Positions 36,275 to 46,138 are shown, counted from the first letter of the stretch. The stretch is 64,000 nt of DNA from Ureibacillus acetophenoni (GCF_900220965.1 NZ_OBQC01000001.1:124001-188000); one strand, 5' to 3'. Made by a program: numbers and translations. Notes: generated by a model from the sequence alone, not told the origin.

Positions 36275-39034
36275 ATGTCTAAAAACAAATTTTTCGCTAC
36301 AACTGCAACTGCAGCTTTAGTTGCATCAGCAATCGTACCTGCAGCAGCATCAGCAGCTGATCTTAAAGATTTTGATTCAGTTCCTAGTTATGCTAAAGAA
36401 GCAGTTAAATTCTTAGCTGACAATGATTTCGTACAAGGTGATAACGACGGTAACTTCAAACCAGCTAGCACTTTAATGCGTGCACAAGCTGCTGAAATCA
36501 TTGCAAAAGTATTAGATCTTAAAGCAGACGGAACAGAAGATTTCTCTGATGTTGAATCTAAAGACTGGTTCTACAAAGCAGTAGTAGCAACTTCTCCAGA
36601 AATTTTTGAAGGTAACGGCCAAGGCCAATTCAATCCTCTTCAACAATTAACTCGTCAAGAAGCGGCTCAAATCATCGTTAAAGCTTTCGACTTAAAAGGT
36701 TCTGCAGATTTAACTAACTTCGCTGACGCTAAAGAACTTACATGGGCAAAAGCTTCTTTCGAAACAGCTGTAGCTAACGACGTTATCAAAGGTAAAGATG
36801 GTAAATTAGCTCCAACTGATAACATCTCTAACGCTGAATTTGCTGTTATGATCAAACGTGCAATCGACGCAGCTGAAGCTCCAGTTGTTGAAGTTCCAGA
36901 AGTAACTTCAGTAAGCGCAATCGACGCTACAACTATGGAAGTAACAATCGCTGGTGAATTAACTGACGAGCAAATCGCAGCATTAACTTTCGAATTCGAC
37001 CCATCTTTAGAAGTAACTAAAGTAGAACGCAAAGCTGCAGAAGTACAAACTTTCGCTGCTACAACATCTACAACTGTAGTATTAACTACTGAAGAACAAG
37101 ATGCAGACTCTACTTACAACTTAGTAGCTGTTAACGGTACTGAATTAGAAACTGCTGTAGAAGTACAAGCTCCAGTAGCTCCAGTAGAATTTGAAGTAGT
37201 TTCAGTATCTGCTGTAGACAACACTAAATCTTTCAACGTTACATTAGAAGAAGCAACTGAAGGCTTAACTGCTAAAGACTTCGAAGTAGAAGTTACAGTT
37301 GACGAAGAAACAACAACTGCTAAAGTTGTAAAAGTAACAGCTAATGAAGATAACACAGTTTATACTGTAGAATTAGAAAACGACTTATACTTAACAAAAG
37401 GTTCTGTATCAATTAATGGTGTAGAAAAAGAATTTGATTACAGCGAAACAGCTGAAGAAACTGCAATTTCTTCAATCAGAAGTGCAATTGACAATGACCA
37501 AGTTCTTGCTGCATTAAATGCTCCAGTTTTAAGCTTAGTTGACGTTAACGAAGATCTAGCTGCAAACTACTTAGCAAACAAAGCAAACTTTGCTAAAGAC
37601 CGTGCAGAAGTACAAAAAAATATCGTTGACTACACTAACGCAAAATTCGCTGAAACAGTAGCAGAAGGTGTTGCTGATGTTGCTGAAGCTGTAAAAGCTT
37701 ATGATAGCGCAATTAACGCAACAGAATTAAAAACTTCTTTAATCGAATTAGACGTTGCAATTAACGCTCTAAGTGCAAGCATTGAAGACGAAGCTAGATT
37801 TACAGAAGCAGTAGATTCAGAAGATACTGACGCTGCATTTAAACCAGTAAGCTACACTGGTGAAGAAGCACAAGAAAAAGCTGTATTTGAAGGAAAAACT
37901 GCTGGTCTAATTTTAGCTGACTTCTTATCAAATGTTAACGGTTCATTAGAACTTTCAGATATCCAAGATGCTATCGACTACTTAAATGAATTATTATCAG
38001 TAGATAATGATATTGAAAAAGCAATTACTGCTTTTGAAGCAGCTACTGAAGAAGATCTAGTAGAAAAATCTGTTGCTGTAATCGGTGAGTACTATAACGG
38101 TGTAGATGCTGTAAAAGCTATGGTAGCTGGTGCTGGTCAAGAAGCACTTGAAACTAAGTTAGAAGGCACTTATACTGCTATTACTGCTGAAATTGAAGGT
38201 CAATTAACTAACTTAAATGGTTTATCTGTAGATAATATTGCTGATATCAAAACAGCTCAAGAAACATTCGATGATGTTCAACCATTAGTAAATGCATTAA
38301 GAAGCAGTGATGAAAAAACAGAATTCGTTAAAACATTAACAGCTGTTAAAGAAAAAATTGCTACAGCTTCAAAAGGTTTACTTGATACAGTTAACGCTAA
38401 AGTAGCTGAACCTGGTGATCAAAATGCAGATTTAATGGCTGCATTAAGAAACGCAGGTATTACTTCTCCATCTAAAGAAGAAGCAGGCGTATTCGCTAAA
38501 GCTGCAACAGCTGGTAAAGTAACATTCACTTCAATTAAAGAAGTTACAGAAGCATTTGAAGATGCTGAATTAGTAGCACCAGTTAATGCTGCACTTGATG
38601 GTGTAGGAAGTACTGAAACTGCATTAAATGCTTTAGAATACTCAGCATTCATTAACCTTGGTTCTACATTACGTCCAGAAGTAGCAACAAACTTCTACTT
38701 AAATGAAGTTGCTAATGAAACAGAATTTGCAACAACTGCAGAAGTTAAAGCTGCTGTAGACGCTGCAATTGCATCTCACAAAGCATTACTTGCAGATATT
38801 AACGCTGCTACAACAATTACTGGAATGCAAGATGCTTTACAAGCTGTAGCAGACGTTGCACTTCAAGTGTATGATAAAGAAGATGTAAATGAAGTTGATC
38901 CAATTACTGGTAAAGTATCATCTGACGATGCTGAAAATGTACTTGATGCTTTAAATGAATTACGCAACAGTAAAACACCAACTCAATTTAAAACAATTAC
39001 TGAAGCAGTTTCTGCTATGACTCCTGCTGAATAA
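36275..39034 (+). CDS. Probable major S-layer protein (SLH type)
   Basis: 919 residues, ATG 36275 after TTGGAGG. The signal peptide (MSKNKFFATTATAALVASAI) ends at ASA-AD. SLH domains at about 30-205 carry LMRAQAAEII, LTRQEAAQII and ISNAEFAVMI, so the usual ITRAE is eroded in repeats 1 and 3. Two Ig-like domains follow, then about 500 residues of acidic helical repeats. Near 813-855 is a module (EFATTAEVKAAVDAAIAS ... INAATTITGMQDAL) also present in the proteins at 2380 and 39369. Codon use is strongly skewed (GCT, GTA, GAA, AAC), as expected for an abundant protein. Long leader, paralogous neighbour and composition all support the S-layer role. Confidence 0.88.
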   Translation: MSKNKFFATTATAALVASAIVPAAASAADLKDFDSVPSYAKEAVKFLADNDFVQGDNDGNFKPASTLMRAQAAEIIAKVLDLKADGTEDFSDVESKDWFYKAVVATSPEIFEGNGQGQFNPLQQLTRQEAAQIIVKAFDLKGSADLTNFADAKELTWAKASFETAVANDVIKGKDGKLAPTDNISNAEFAVMIKRAIDAAEAPVVEVPEVTSVSAIDATTMEVTIAGELTDEQIAALTFEFDPSLEVTKVERKAAEVQTFAATTSTTVVLTTEEQDADSTYNLVAVNGTELETAVEVQAPVAPVEFEVVSVSAVDNTKSFNVTLEEATEGLTAKDFEVEVTVDEETTTAKVVKVTANEDNTVYTVELENDLYLTKGSVSINGVEKEFDYSETAEETAISSIRSAIDNDQVLAALNAPVLSLVDVNEDLAANYLANKANFAKDRAEVQKNIVDYTNAKFAETVAEGVADVAEAVKAYDSAINATELKTSLIELDVAINALSASIEDEARFTEAVDSEDTDAAFKPVSYTGEEAQEKAVFEGKTAGLILADFLSNVNGSLELSDIQDAIDYLNELLSVDNDIEKAITAFEAATEEDLVEKSVAVIGEYYNGVDAVKAMVAGAGQEALETKLEGTYTAITAEIEGQLTNLNGLSVDNIADIKTAQETFDDVQPLVNALRSSDEKTEFVKTLTAVKEKIATASKGLLDTVNAKVAEPGDQNADLMAALRNAGITSPSKEEAGVFAKAATAGKVTFTSIKEVTEAFEDAELVAPVNAALDGVGSTETALNALEYSAFINLGSTLRPEVATNFYLNEVANETEFATTAEVKAAVDAAIASHKALLADINAATTITGMQDALQAVADVALQVYDKEDVNEVDPITGKVSSDDAENVLDALNELRNSKTPTQFKTITEAVSAMTPAE

Positions 39035-39077
39035 TTATTAAGCTTAAACTAGAAATCTAGTGAAATAAAAAGTGATA

Positions 39078-39132
39078 ACACCTCATGATGATAAGAACTT
39101 CTAGCAGTTCTATCAAACATGAGGTGTTTTTC
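39078..39132 (+). terminator. Terminator of the S-layer gene
   Basis: AACACCTCATG pairs with CATGAGGTGTT; AGAACT pairs with AGTTCT inside. The rest of the 334-base gap to 39369 shows nothing else I can call. Confidence 0.8.
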
Positions 39133-39368
39133 TATTGTTGTTGTTAAGAATTAATAAAAAAGGATATTTACAATTAATATATAAAGTTTAAAAAACCCAA
39201 ATTGATAATGATTAATAAATTTTTAACTATATTATTTAATCTTGTGCATGCAGATAATTTAAATTTATTAGTATTAGTATTTGATTACAATTATCTCCAT
39301 GTCTTTAATAATTTCTATTTGTACATACTAAAAGAAGGTATCTATAAGAAAGTTGAGGGCTACTTACT

Positions 39369-40802
39369 ATGAATTCAGTATTAGAAAAATACCCATTTGT
39401 AAAACACAGGTTAAGTCAATTAGAATTTCCTATTATACAGGGGATAGAGGGTACTATTGCTACTGAAAGTAATTTAGAGCCATTAAAGCTAGATGATTTT
39501 AATATAACCATTACTAAACCATTAATTACTCTTGTTACGAATGCTTGTAGAATAGTCGATCAAGCTAAAGAAACCGGAGATCAGACTGCTATTGAAAGTG
39601 CTGAAAAAGAAATAAATTTAATTTATGATGACTACCTATATGACGAGTTAGATTACGAAATAGCAAATTTAAAAAAGTCACTTAAATTACCTGAAATCGT
39701 TGTTGACTTAGAAAGTATGCTTCAAGGTAAGTCAAATCATGAAATTTATAAGAAGGCTTCGAAAGACATCAGTGAGGCAAAGAGTTTATTAAAATTCTAC
39801 CCAGAAATCAAAACTAAATCTGAACTAATGAATAAACTTGTTGAACTTGAAGAGAAACTTAAATCAATTTACACCTATCAAGATTTAAAAGAAATGATTG
39901 CTAAATTAGAAGACGATGTAAAACAGATTGAGTCGAACATGACACAAGTAGAGTCATTCTTGAATCTTTTATATGAGTTTAGAAACAAACTAAAATCAGT
40001 GAAATCTAAAGTAAGCCAATCATTAAGTGTTGATAGACAGGAGAAAAAAGAATTAAAGGCTGCATTGAAAGAACTTTCTCAAACAGATTCTCACTTCAAT
40101 GAGCAAGTTGTTAAGACTTTGAACAATTATTTGGATGTTTCAAATGTCCTGGTTATCTTAAGACTAATTAATGAACCTATGTATCAAGATGTTTTAGATT
40201 CCGGTGAATTTGCGGAGTATTTCGTTCAAGCAAATAATGGGAAATCCTTGAGTGACTTAACGGAATGGAATAAAGTCATAAATGAAACAGTGGGAATTTA
40301 TCTAATTAATAAGGCTTCAAACTTTGAACAGTTGAATAAAGGTATTAACTACTTTGAGTACGCTCCATACATTAATTTAGGAAGAGATAGAATTAGTATT
40401 TGTGAACAGTTCTTTCTACAACACCATCATGAATCAAATAAGTATCAATCATTTGCTGAAGTTCAAGCTTTGCTTCAGCCGATGATCGATGAAAGAAATG
40501 AAAAATTACAACAAATAAATGAAGCTTCTACTTCAAATGAAATGGCAAAAATATTAAAGAACATTTTCAATTATAGTGAAATTAACGAGATTAATTCCAA
40601 GTATGTTTGGTTTCGAAAAGAACAATCAGTATACACAAGTTTAAGTCAGGTTAAGAAAGATATTGAAAATGCTGATGAAGAGAAAATCGCAAATATGCAG
40701 AAAAATTACCTAACAATAGATGTAGCTGGTGAAGAAGATGAGCACCTTTATATATCTCCCAATAAGAAAAAGAGCGATACATTAGATTTATTAAATGAAT
40801 GA
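39369..40802 (+). CDS. Leaderless helical protein sharing the S-layer C-terminal module
   Basis: 477 residues starting MNSVLEKYPFVKHRLSQLEF, with no signal peptide, SLH domain or membrane segment. The first 240 residues are mostly coiled coil (IAKLEDDVKQIESNMTQVES). The C-terminal 220 residues follow the S-layer protein: FEYAPYINLGRDRIS aligns with LEYSAFINLGSTLRP. SFAEVQALLQPMIDERNEKL then INEASTSNEMAKIL aligns with TAEVKAAVDAAIASHKALLA then INAATTITGMQDAL. It sits directly behind the S-layer gene after a terminator. A cytosolic protein with a module of an abundant exported protein could be a chaperone, an expression sensor or a gene-duplication product. These roles are inference. Confidence 0.75.
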   Translation: MNSVLEKYPFVKHRLSQLEFPIIQGIEGTIATESNLEPLKLDDFNITITKPLITLVTNACRIVDQAKETGDQTAIESAEKEINLIYDDYLYDELDYEIANLKKSLKLPEIVVDLESMLQGKSNHEIYKKASKDISEAKSLLKFYPEIKTKSELMNKLVELEEKLKSIYTYQDLKEMIAKLEDDVKQIESNMTQVESFLNLLYEFRNKLKSVKSKVSQSLSVDRQEKKELKAALKELSQTDSHFNEQVVKTLNNYLDVSNVLVILRLINEPMYQDVLDSGEFAEYFVQANNGKSLSDLTEWNKVINETVGIYLINKASNFEQLNKGINYFEYAPYINLGRDRISICEQFFLQHHHESNKYQSFAEVQALLQPMIDERNEKLQQINEASTSNEMAKILKNIFNYSEINEINSKYVWFRKEQSVYTSLSQVKKDIENADEEKIANMQKNYLTIDVAGEEDEHLYISPNKKKSDTLDLLNE

Positions 40803-40929
40803 AAACATTAAGAGAATGGCTACCGGAATAGCTATTCTCTTTTTATTTGCAGTAGTATATGTCCACTTTTCGCTCTTAGAGCCAAAAAATAGTCATGATA
40901 ATATCATCATTTCTGCAAACAATGTTTAG
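40795..40929 (+). CDS. Possible 44-residue membrane peptide overlapping the upstream gene
   Basis: The ATG at 40795 overlaps the stop of the helical protein by eight bases. The product MNENIKRMATGIAILFLFAV continues into VYVHFSLLEPKNSH, which gives one hydrophobic helix with a charged tail. A strong terminator hairpin lies inside the frame, so transcription may stop before most of it is made. It is either a coupled small protein or chance. Confidence 0.3.
   Translation: MNENIKRMATGIAILFLFAVVYVHFSLLEPKNSHDNIIISANNV
40811..40848 (+). terminator. Terminator of the helical-protein gene
   Basis: AGAGAATGGCTA pairs with TAGCTATTCTCT (one G-U pair) around CCGGAA and is followed by TTTTATTT. Confidence 0.75.
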
Positions 40930-40964
40930 AGACATGAAAAAATAGATAATTAAAAGGAGAGAAA

Positions 40965-42497
40965 ATGAGAAAGAGATTCAAGAGTTTATTAGCTGTTGTT
41001 GTAATGATTTTTTTTGGTAGTCACTGGACAATTGCAGAAGCTGCTGAACCGGAAATCACTTCTTCTGAATCTGGACAAAACCATTCAAAAGAGGCCCCTT
41101 TTATTTTTCAAATTAACAATCAAAGAGTAGAAATGTCTGATCCAATCATCCAAAGACATGGAAGAAATTTTGTTCCGGCTGAGTATTTTTACAAACATAT
41201 TGAAAAATCTTCTGGTGATTGGTTATCAGATGAGATTTTTCATTTAAATATAGCAGGTAATTCTATTGTGTTTTTTAATGACCATCAAGTGGCTTTTGTG
41301 AATGATATTCCTACTTTAATGGATGTTAGGGCGTTTATTGATAATGAAAAGATGTATGTGCCTGTTCATTTCATAGTGAGTAGTTTGGGCGGGCATACAC
41401 GATTTAAAACGGATAGTAGGGAAATGCTTGTTTATTTAGATGATTATTTGTTTAAAAATCCATTTATAAAAGTTGTGGAAGGGAATTTGCCGAAAGCGGA
41501 GAAAGTTCCGAATGCAACACTCGTGGAGTCTAGGGATTTAATGGTTAGTGATAATCCGGAGACGTTGACGCATGAGTTAGTGCCTGAGGATGAATCCACA
41601 TTGTCCATGTATCATGTTCAAGCTTCTGATAAGAAAAAGGAGCATCGTGTTTTCGGGTGGCATGTAAATGAGCTTGGTAACCCCGTTAAGATTGGAATTA
41701 CGATTGAAAATACATCGAGTAACACTCCGATTGAGGTTAAGCCAATGAAAGAGGCGAGTGCGACAAGTGATACTGTTCGAATGTCCTTGGAAGTAGGTCT
41801 TGCGATTGTGGATGCTATTTACCATGACAAATCAAAGGATGCTTCAGGCGATCCAATTGTGATTGAGCCTGGAGAGACAAAGGTTATTGATTCGTTTAGT
41901 TTAAATGATGGACGTCTTCTAGGTTTTAACTATGATTTGGATGTTCGTACTGTGAAAGGCAAGAAGATGGATTATAAAATTCGAACTGTGTTATCTAAAT
42001 CGAATGGTGATTTAACGGCAATTCAAACTGATCCTGTACCGACTGATTTGAGTTATCCAAGAGGGGCATGGGAGTATTCTGCCATTGAGGCCGAGCTACC
42101 GGAATATAAAATTGGTTCACCAATCGTAGGGTATGGAATTTCAAATGGAGTAACCGATTATGTATTGACTGAGGAAAATTCCATTTCGCCAACGTATCGA
42201 GCTGTTGGGAACATTGGGCATTATGGAGTGGATTATAAAGTGAAGATCCCCGTAGCGAACCCAACAAAAGAGTCGAGGCAGGTTTATGTACGACTTTCTG
42301 GTCAAGGCGGCATTTATAGTGGAGCTGTAAAGGTGAATGGACAAGTGTATGTAATTCCAGATGTAAAACCAGGCAAGAACTACGCCGAGCTCCCACCAAT
42401 AACTGTAGAAGGCGGCCGCTCTGAAACAATTGAGTTAGAAATCATGCATGCAGGCGGCAGCTTTCTCCCGTTAGCGATATATGTGGAAGGTAATTAA
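40965..42497 (+). CDS. Secreted copper-amine-oxidase N-terminal-like domain protein
   Basis: 510 residues, ATG 40965 after AAAGGAGAG. A signal peptide (FKSLLAVVVMIFFGSHWTIA) leads to two stalk-type repeats of the copper amine oxidase N-domain family (FIFQINNQRVEMSDPIIQ with RHGRNFVPAEYF, and VAFVNDIPTLMDVRAF with MYVPVHFIVSSLGG). These domains are found on many bacillar wall proteins and do not imply amine oxidase activity. The C-terminal 330 residues are beta-rich and unassigned. The gene is between the S-layer cluster and two phased repeat arrays. Confidence 0.7.
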   Translation: MRKRFKSLLAVVVMIFFGSHWTIAEAAEPEITSSESGQNHSKEAPFIFQINNQRVEMSDPIIQRHGRNFVPAEYFYKHIEKSSGDWLSDEIFHLNIAGNSIVFFNDHQVAFVNDIPTLMDVRAFIDNEKMYVPVHFIVSSLGGHTRFKTDSREMLVYLDDYLFKNPFIKVVEGNLPKAEKVPNATLVESRDLMVSDNPETLTHELVPEDESTLSMYHVQASDKKKEHRVFGWHVNELGNPVKIGITIENTSSNTPIEVKPMKEASATSDTVRMSLEVGLAIVDAIYHDKSKDASGDPIVIEPGETKVIDSFSLNDGRLLGFNYDLDVRTVKGKKMDYKIRTVLSKSNGDLTAIQTDPVPTDLSYPRGAWEYSAIEAELPEYKIGSPIVGYGISNGVTDYVLTEENSISPTYRAVGNIGHYGVDYKVKIPVANPTKESRQVYVRLSGQGGIYSGAVKVNGQVYVIPDVKPGKNYAELPPITVEGGRSETIELEIMHAGGSFLPLAIYVEGN

Positions 42498-42516
42498 TGA
42501 AAGTTTATTGCGATGA

Positions 42517-42546
42517 ATAGCTCTGCATTTTGCAGGGCTATTTTTC
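42517..42546 (+). terminator. Terminator
   Basis: ATAGCTCTGCA pairs with TGCAGGGCTAT and is followed by TTTTT. Confidence 0.7.
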
Positions 42547-42574
42547 CGTGTATAAATAAATCTGGGTTTAATCT

Positions 42575-42860
42575 TTGGCGAATAAAAGAAGTGAAATGGC
42601 AAATAACTTGTGCCGATTGGCGAATAAGACTTCGATTTTGGCGAAAATCGAGACTTAGGAACCGGATACTTAATAACTTGGCGAATAACTAAGGCAAACT
42701 GGCGAATAACATGCGCGGATTGGCGAAAAAGTCTTCAATCTTGGCGAATATCGAATCTTCGTAAAAACGGATACTGACTAATTTACCAATAACTAATGCA
42801 AACTAGCGATTAACTTCCTTAGATTGACGAATAACACCCAGATTTTGGCGAATATTCATC
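42575..42860. repeat. 21-bp-phased word array, word TTGGCGAATAAC
   Basis: GGCG-type cores at 42577, 42598, 42619, 42640, then 42680, 42701, 42722, 42743, then about 42785, 42806, 42827 and 42847. Blocks of four words at 21-bp steps are separated by 40-42 bp, so block starts are 103 and 105 apart. Words decay toward the right. The intervening sequence is only loosely conserved. Confidence 0.85.
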
Positions 42861-42967
42861 TGTAGCATTATTAAAACTTGTTGAGATTCTGTTAATGTAT
42901 CAATTTTTCCAAACTACTCGTACTAATTTATAGTAACCACCTGATTTTTTCTGATGGTCGTTTATTA

Positions 42968-43430
42968 AATTCTAATAACTCTTCAACTTTTTCTAATAAC
43001 TCCAGTAAACTTTCTAATAACACCCAAGTTTTTTCTAATATCCTTCATTTAGAAAGTGATTCTTGATGTGAATTCTAATAACTGGTCTTGTTTTTCTAAT
43101 TACTCCATCAAATCTTCTAATATCACCTAAGATTTTTCTAATATCCTCCAATTAGAAGGCGTTTCCTGATTTAAATTCTAATAACTCCTCATATTTCACT
43201 AATAACTCGATCAAATTTTCTAATAACACTCGAATTTTTTCTAATAACTCTTGATCAGAATGCGACCCGTGATTTCATTTCTAATATCTAATCAATTTTT
43301 TCTAATAACTCCAGCAAATTTTCTAATAACACCCGAGTATTTTCTAATATCCCCCAACTAGAACGAGTTCCCCGAATTTTTTCTAATATCTCTCAATCAG
43401 AACGCGTTTCCTAACTTAATTTCTACAAAT
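42968..43430. repeat. 21-bp-phased word array, word TTTTCTAATAACTC
   Basis: TTC of the word at 42970, 42991, 43012, 43033; 43073, 43094, 43115, 43136; 43176, 43197, 43218, 43239; 43279, 43300, 43321, 43342; 43381 and 43421. The architecture is four words at 21 bp then a 40-bp gap, repeated at 103, 103, 103 and 102 bp. Each gap contains TTAGAA or a variant (TCAGAA, CTAGAA), an inverted form of the word core. Confidence 0.9.
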
Positions 43431-43633
43431 CTTCGCCAATCATCCGAGCAATTTTCGTCCCCGAAAACCTAGCCCGAATCCCCCTTCAAATCCCCAATCA
43501 AAACCACTAATAGAAAACATTTTCCTATTAACTAGTAAATCAATCCTATCTTTCTAGTAATCTGCCAAAATTCCCTAATAGTGTGGTATATTCTAGTTAA
43601 CATTATATTTTTCTACATATTGGAGTGAAAACA

Positions 43634-46138
43634 TTGGCAAGGAAATTAGGGATAGTTGTCGTAACCTTTCTTTTCGTGTCGATTTTACTTGGCCAGACGT
43701 ATGCACAAGCGTCCGTATTTGGTACAAAAGTGAATGGAAACACGTTAGAAATCGCGCCACAGGTAAAACATATTCAAGAAAGTTATCAATCTGGTTCAAC
43801 CAAACAATTTGTAAATGTGCTAGATGTTAATCTATCAAATACATATACAAAGTTAGAAATGGGACTTCCGAATCCATTTGGTTCATTGAAAACAACGACG
43901 AACTTAGCAAGAGAAAATAGTGCTCCTGGGCATTATGTTGTTGGTGCCGTGAACGCTTCCTACTTTTTAGGAAATGGCCTTCCTGCGAACCTATTAGCAG
44001 AAAACAATGAAATTATTAACTACGGCATCATCGGAACTAGTACGGAAAGTCCGACACAGCAGCGAGTTGCTTTCGGGATCGATAAATACGGAAAAGCCAT
44101 TGCAGACTACTATTCTACGAAACTTCACTTTACTGTGAACGGAAAAGTATATCCTTTAGATCTTATTAATAGTGAAAGAACTGCAGATAAAAATGTTCTT
44201 TATACACCTGAAAAGGGTAGCACTGGTACAAACGAGTGGGGAGTCGAAATCGTAGTCACTTCTGCATCGCAAGATATGACGAGGCTACATTTTGGCGATG
44301 TTATCACAGGGCAAGTTTCCGATGTGACAACATATGGCGTTGGAGGAAATTCATATATTCCATCTGATGGATTTGTTATTTCAGTTCAAAACAAAGCATT
44401 AGCAACGGAAATTCAAAACACGATTGCAGCAGGTGATGACATTAAAGTTACTCTATCCATTGATGAACAATGGATGGATGCCCAATATATTTTAGCTGCA
44501 GGTCCTTTATTAGTTAAAAATGGACAAGTAAATATTTCTATGCCGACAACGAGTCAATTTGCGAAAACTCCGCAACCTCGTACGGCTGTAGCTATTGATT
44601 CTACTGGAACAAGAGTATTTTTAGTAACAGTTGATGGAAGACAAAGCCATAGTAAAGGTGCTAGCCTAAATGATCTTTCATCCTATTTAATTTCATTAGG
44701 CGCAACTTCAGCTATTAACCTCGATGGTGGGGGCTCAACGACAATGGTAGTTCGTCCTCCAGGATTCACATATCCATCGATGGTCAATAAATCATCTGAT
44801 GGTTCGGAACGAAGAGTTTCAGCAATTTTACAAGTTGTTAACACAGCTCCACAAGGACAAGTGAAGTCCTTTAAAGTGGATAGTAGTGCAAGTGTTATTG
44901 TGAAAGATGAAACAATTGATTTGAAAGTATCGAGAGCTTATGATGAATTCTTAAATCCAATGACAATTGATCCATTTAGTATGAATTGGTACGTAGAAGG
45001 CGATATCGGTACAGTGAACGGGGCAACCTTTACTGCAACGAAACAAGGTAAAGGGAAAATCATTGGTGAATACCAAGGCGTAAGAGCAGAGATTGCTGTA
45101 GAAATAATTAGTAACGATAAACCAATTCTACTAGATAGCATGGATTCATCTGGTAATTGGTCAGCTGAGGCAGCAAAAGCCAAAGCAACAATTGCAACGA
45201 GTGTAAAGGGTGAACCAATTCGTCAAGGTTCATCAAGTTTAAGACTGAACTATGATTTCACGACAGCGGATTCTGGAACGAAAGCAGCTTATGCAGCAGC
45301 GAAGACGCCAATTTCAATTGTTGGCAAACCTAAAAACATTGGTGTTTGGGTTTATGCTGAAGGTGGAAATCATTGGTTAAGAGGTACTGTTATTGACGGC
45401 GCGGGTGTAAAACATACGATTGATTTCACTAGTGAAGGTGGTCTGAATTGGACTGGCTGGAAGTATGTTTCAGCAAATATTCCTACAGATATTACTCTTC
45501 CATTGAAGTTTGAACAAATCTATGTAGCGCAACCAACTGCTTCATTGCAAAATAAAGGCAAAGTTTACTTCGACCAATTACAAGCGGTGTATAAAGATGG
45601 TCACCAAGAAATTGTTTATAAAGACGTTACAGATCCAAACTATTATGCATATGCATCGATTGTGAATTTAAACAACCAAGAACTTATTAAAGGTTATGTT
45701 GATGGTACTTTTAAACCAGGTAATACAATAACTCGTGGGGAAGCAGCAACAATTATTGCAAGAGCCCTAAACTTAAAAGCAACTAAAGCTCCAAGCTTCT
45801 CTGACGTTTCTGCTAACTACTATGCTTACAATGCCATCGCGGCAGTAAGTGAGCATGGAATATTAACAGGCCGTGAAGTGGGGAAATTTAGTCCGGAAGG
45901 TAAACTGACTCGGGCTGAAACAGCTGCGATTTTATCAAGAGCGTTTAAGTTAGTTGGAACGAGTACGGTGAACTTTAAAGATATCAACTCATCCCACTGG
46001 GCATATGGCAATATTCAAGCGTTAGTTTCGAACAACTTAGTAAGTGGGTACACTGATAATACATTTAGACCTAATGTTCAAATCTCTCGTGCGGAATTTG
46101 CAGTATTTTTAGATCGTGCTTTACAAAATCGAAAGTAA
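43634..46138 (+). CDS. Phosphodiester glycosidase (NAGPA-domain) with C-terminal SLH domains
   Basis: 834 residues. TTG 43634 is preferred: TGGAGTG ends six bases before it, whereas the GTG at 43625 lies inside that site. After the signal peptide (KLGIVVVTFLFVSILLG) the phosphodiester glycosidase domain spans about residues 60-420, with VNASYFLGNGLPANLL, QPRTAVAIDSTGTRVF and the signature AINLDGGGSTTMVVRPPG. An Ig-like segment and a carbohydrate-binding-like beta domain follow. Three C-terminal SLH domains complete it (ITRGEAATII, LTRAETAAIL, ISRAEFAVFL). Enzymes of this family uncover phosphate-linked sugars, so it may trim wall glycopolymers. The acetylation genes just downstream fit that role. 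Confidence 0.87.
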   Translation: MARKLGIVVVTFLFVSILLGQTYAQASVFGTKVNGNTLEIAPQVKHIQESYQSGSTKQFVNVLDVNLSNTYTKLEMGLPNPFGSLKTTTNLARENSAPGHYVVGAVNASYFLGNGLPANLLAENNEIINYGIIGTSTESPTQQRVAFGIDKYGKAIADYYSTKLHFTVNGKVYPLDLINSERTADKNVLYTPEKGSTGTNEWGVEIVVTSASQDMTRLHFGDVITGQVSDVTTYGVGGNSYIPSDGFVISVQNKALATEIQNTIAAGDDIKVTLSIDEQWMDAQYILAAGPLLVKNGQVNISMPTTSQFAKTPQPRTAVAIDSTGTRVFLVTVDGRQSHSKGASLNDLSSYLISLGATSAINLDGGGSTTMVVRPPGFTYPSMVNKSSDGSERRVSAILQVVNTAPQGQVKSFKVDSSASVIVKDETIDLKVSRAYDEFLNPMTIDPFSMNWYVEGDIGTVNGATFTATKQGKGKIIGEYQGVRAEIAVEIISNDKPILLDSMDSSGNWSAEAAKAKATIATSVKGEPIRQGSSSLRLNYDFTTADSGTKAAYAAAKTPISIVGKPKNIGVWVYAEGGNHWLRGTVIDGAGVKHTIDFTSEGGLNWTGWKYVSANIPTDITLPLKFEQIYVAQPTASLQNKGKVYFDQLQAVYKDGHQEIVYKDVTDPNYYAYASIVNLNNQELIKGYVDGTFKPGNTITRGEAATIIARALNLKATKAPSFSDVSANYYAYNAIAAVSEHGILTGREVGKFSPEGKLTRAETAAILSRAFKLVGTSTVNFKDINSSHWAYGNIQALVSNNLVSGYTDNTFRPNVQISRAEFAVFLDRALQNRK

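Noticed and set aside
42575..43430. Plasmid-type iteron origin
   Set aside because: The 21-bp step resembles iterons, but no replication initiator gene, DnaA-box cluster or AT-rich unwinding element is recognisable nearby, and similar arrays occur at several chromosomal loci. Kept only as an analogy.
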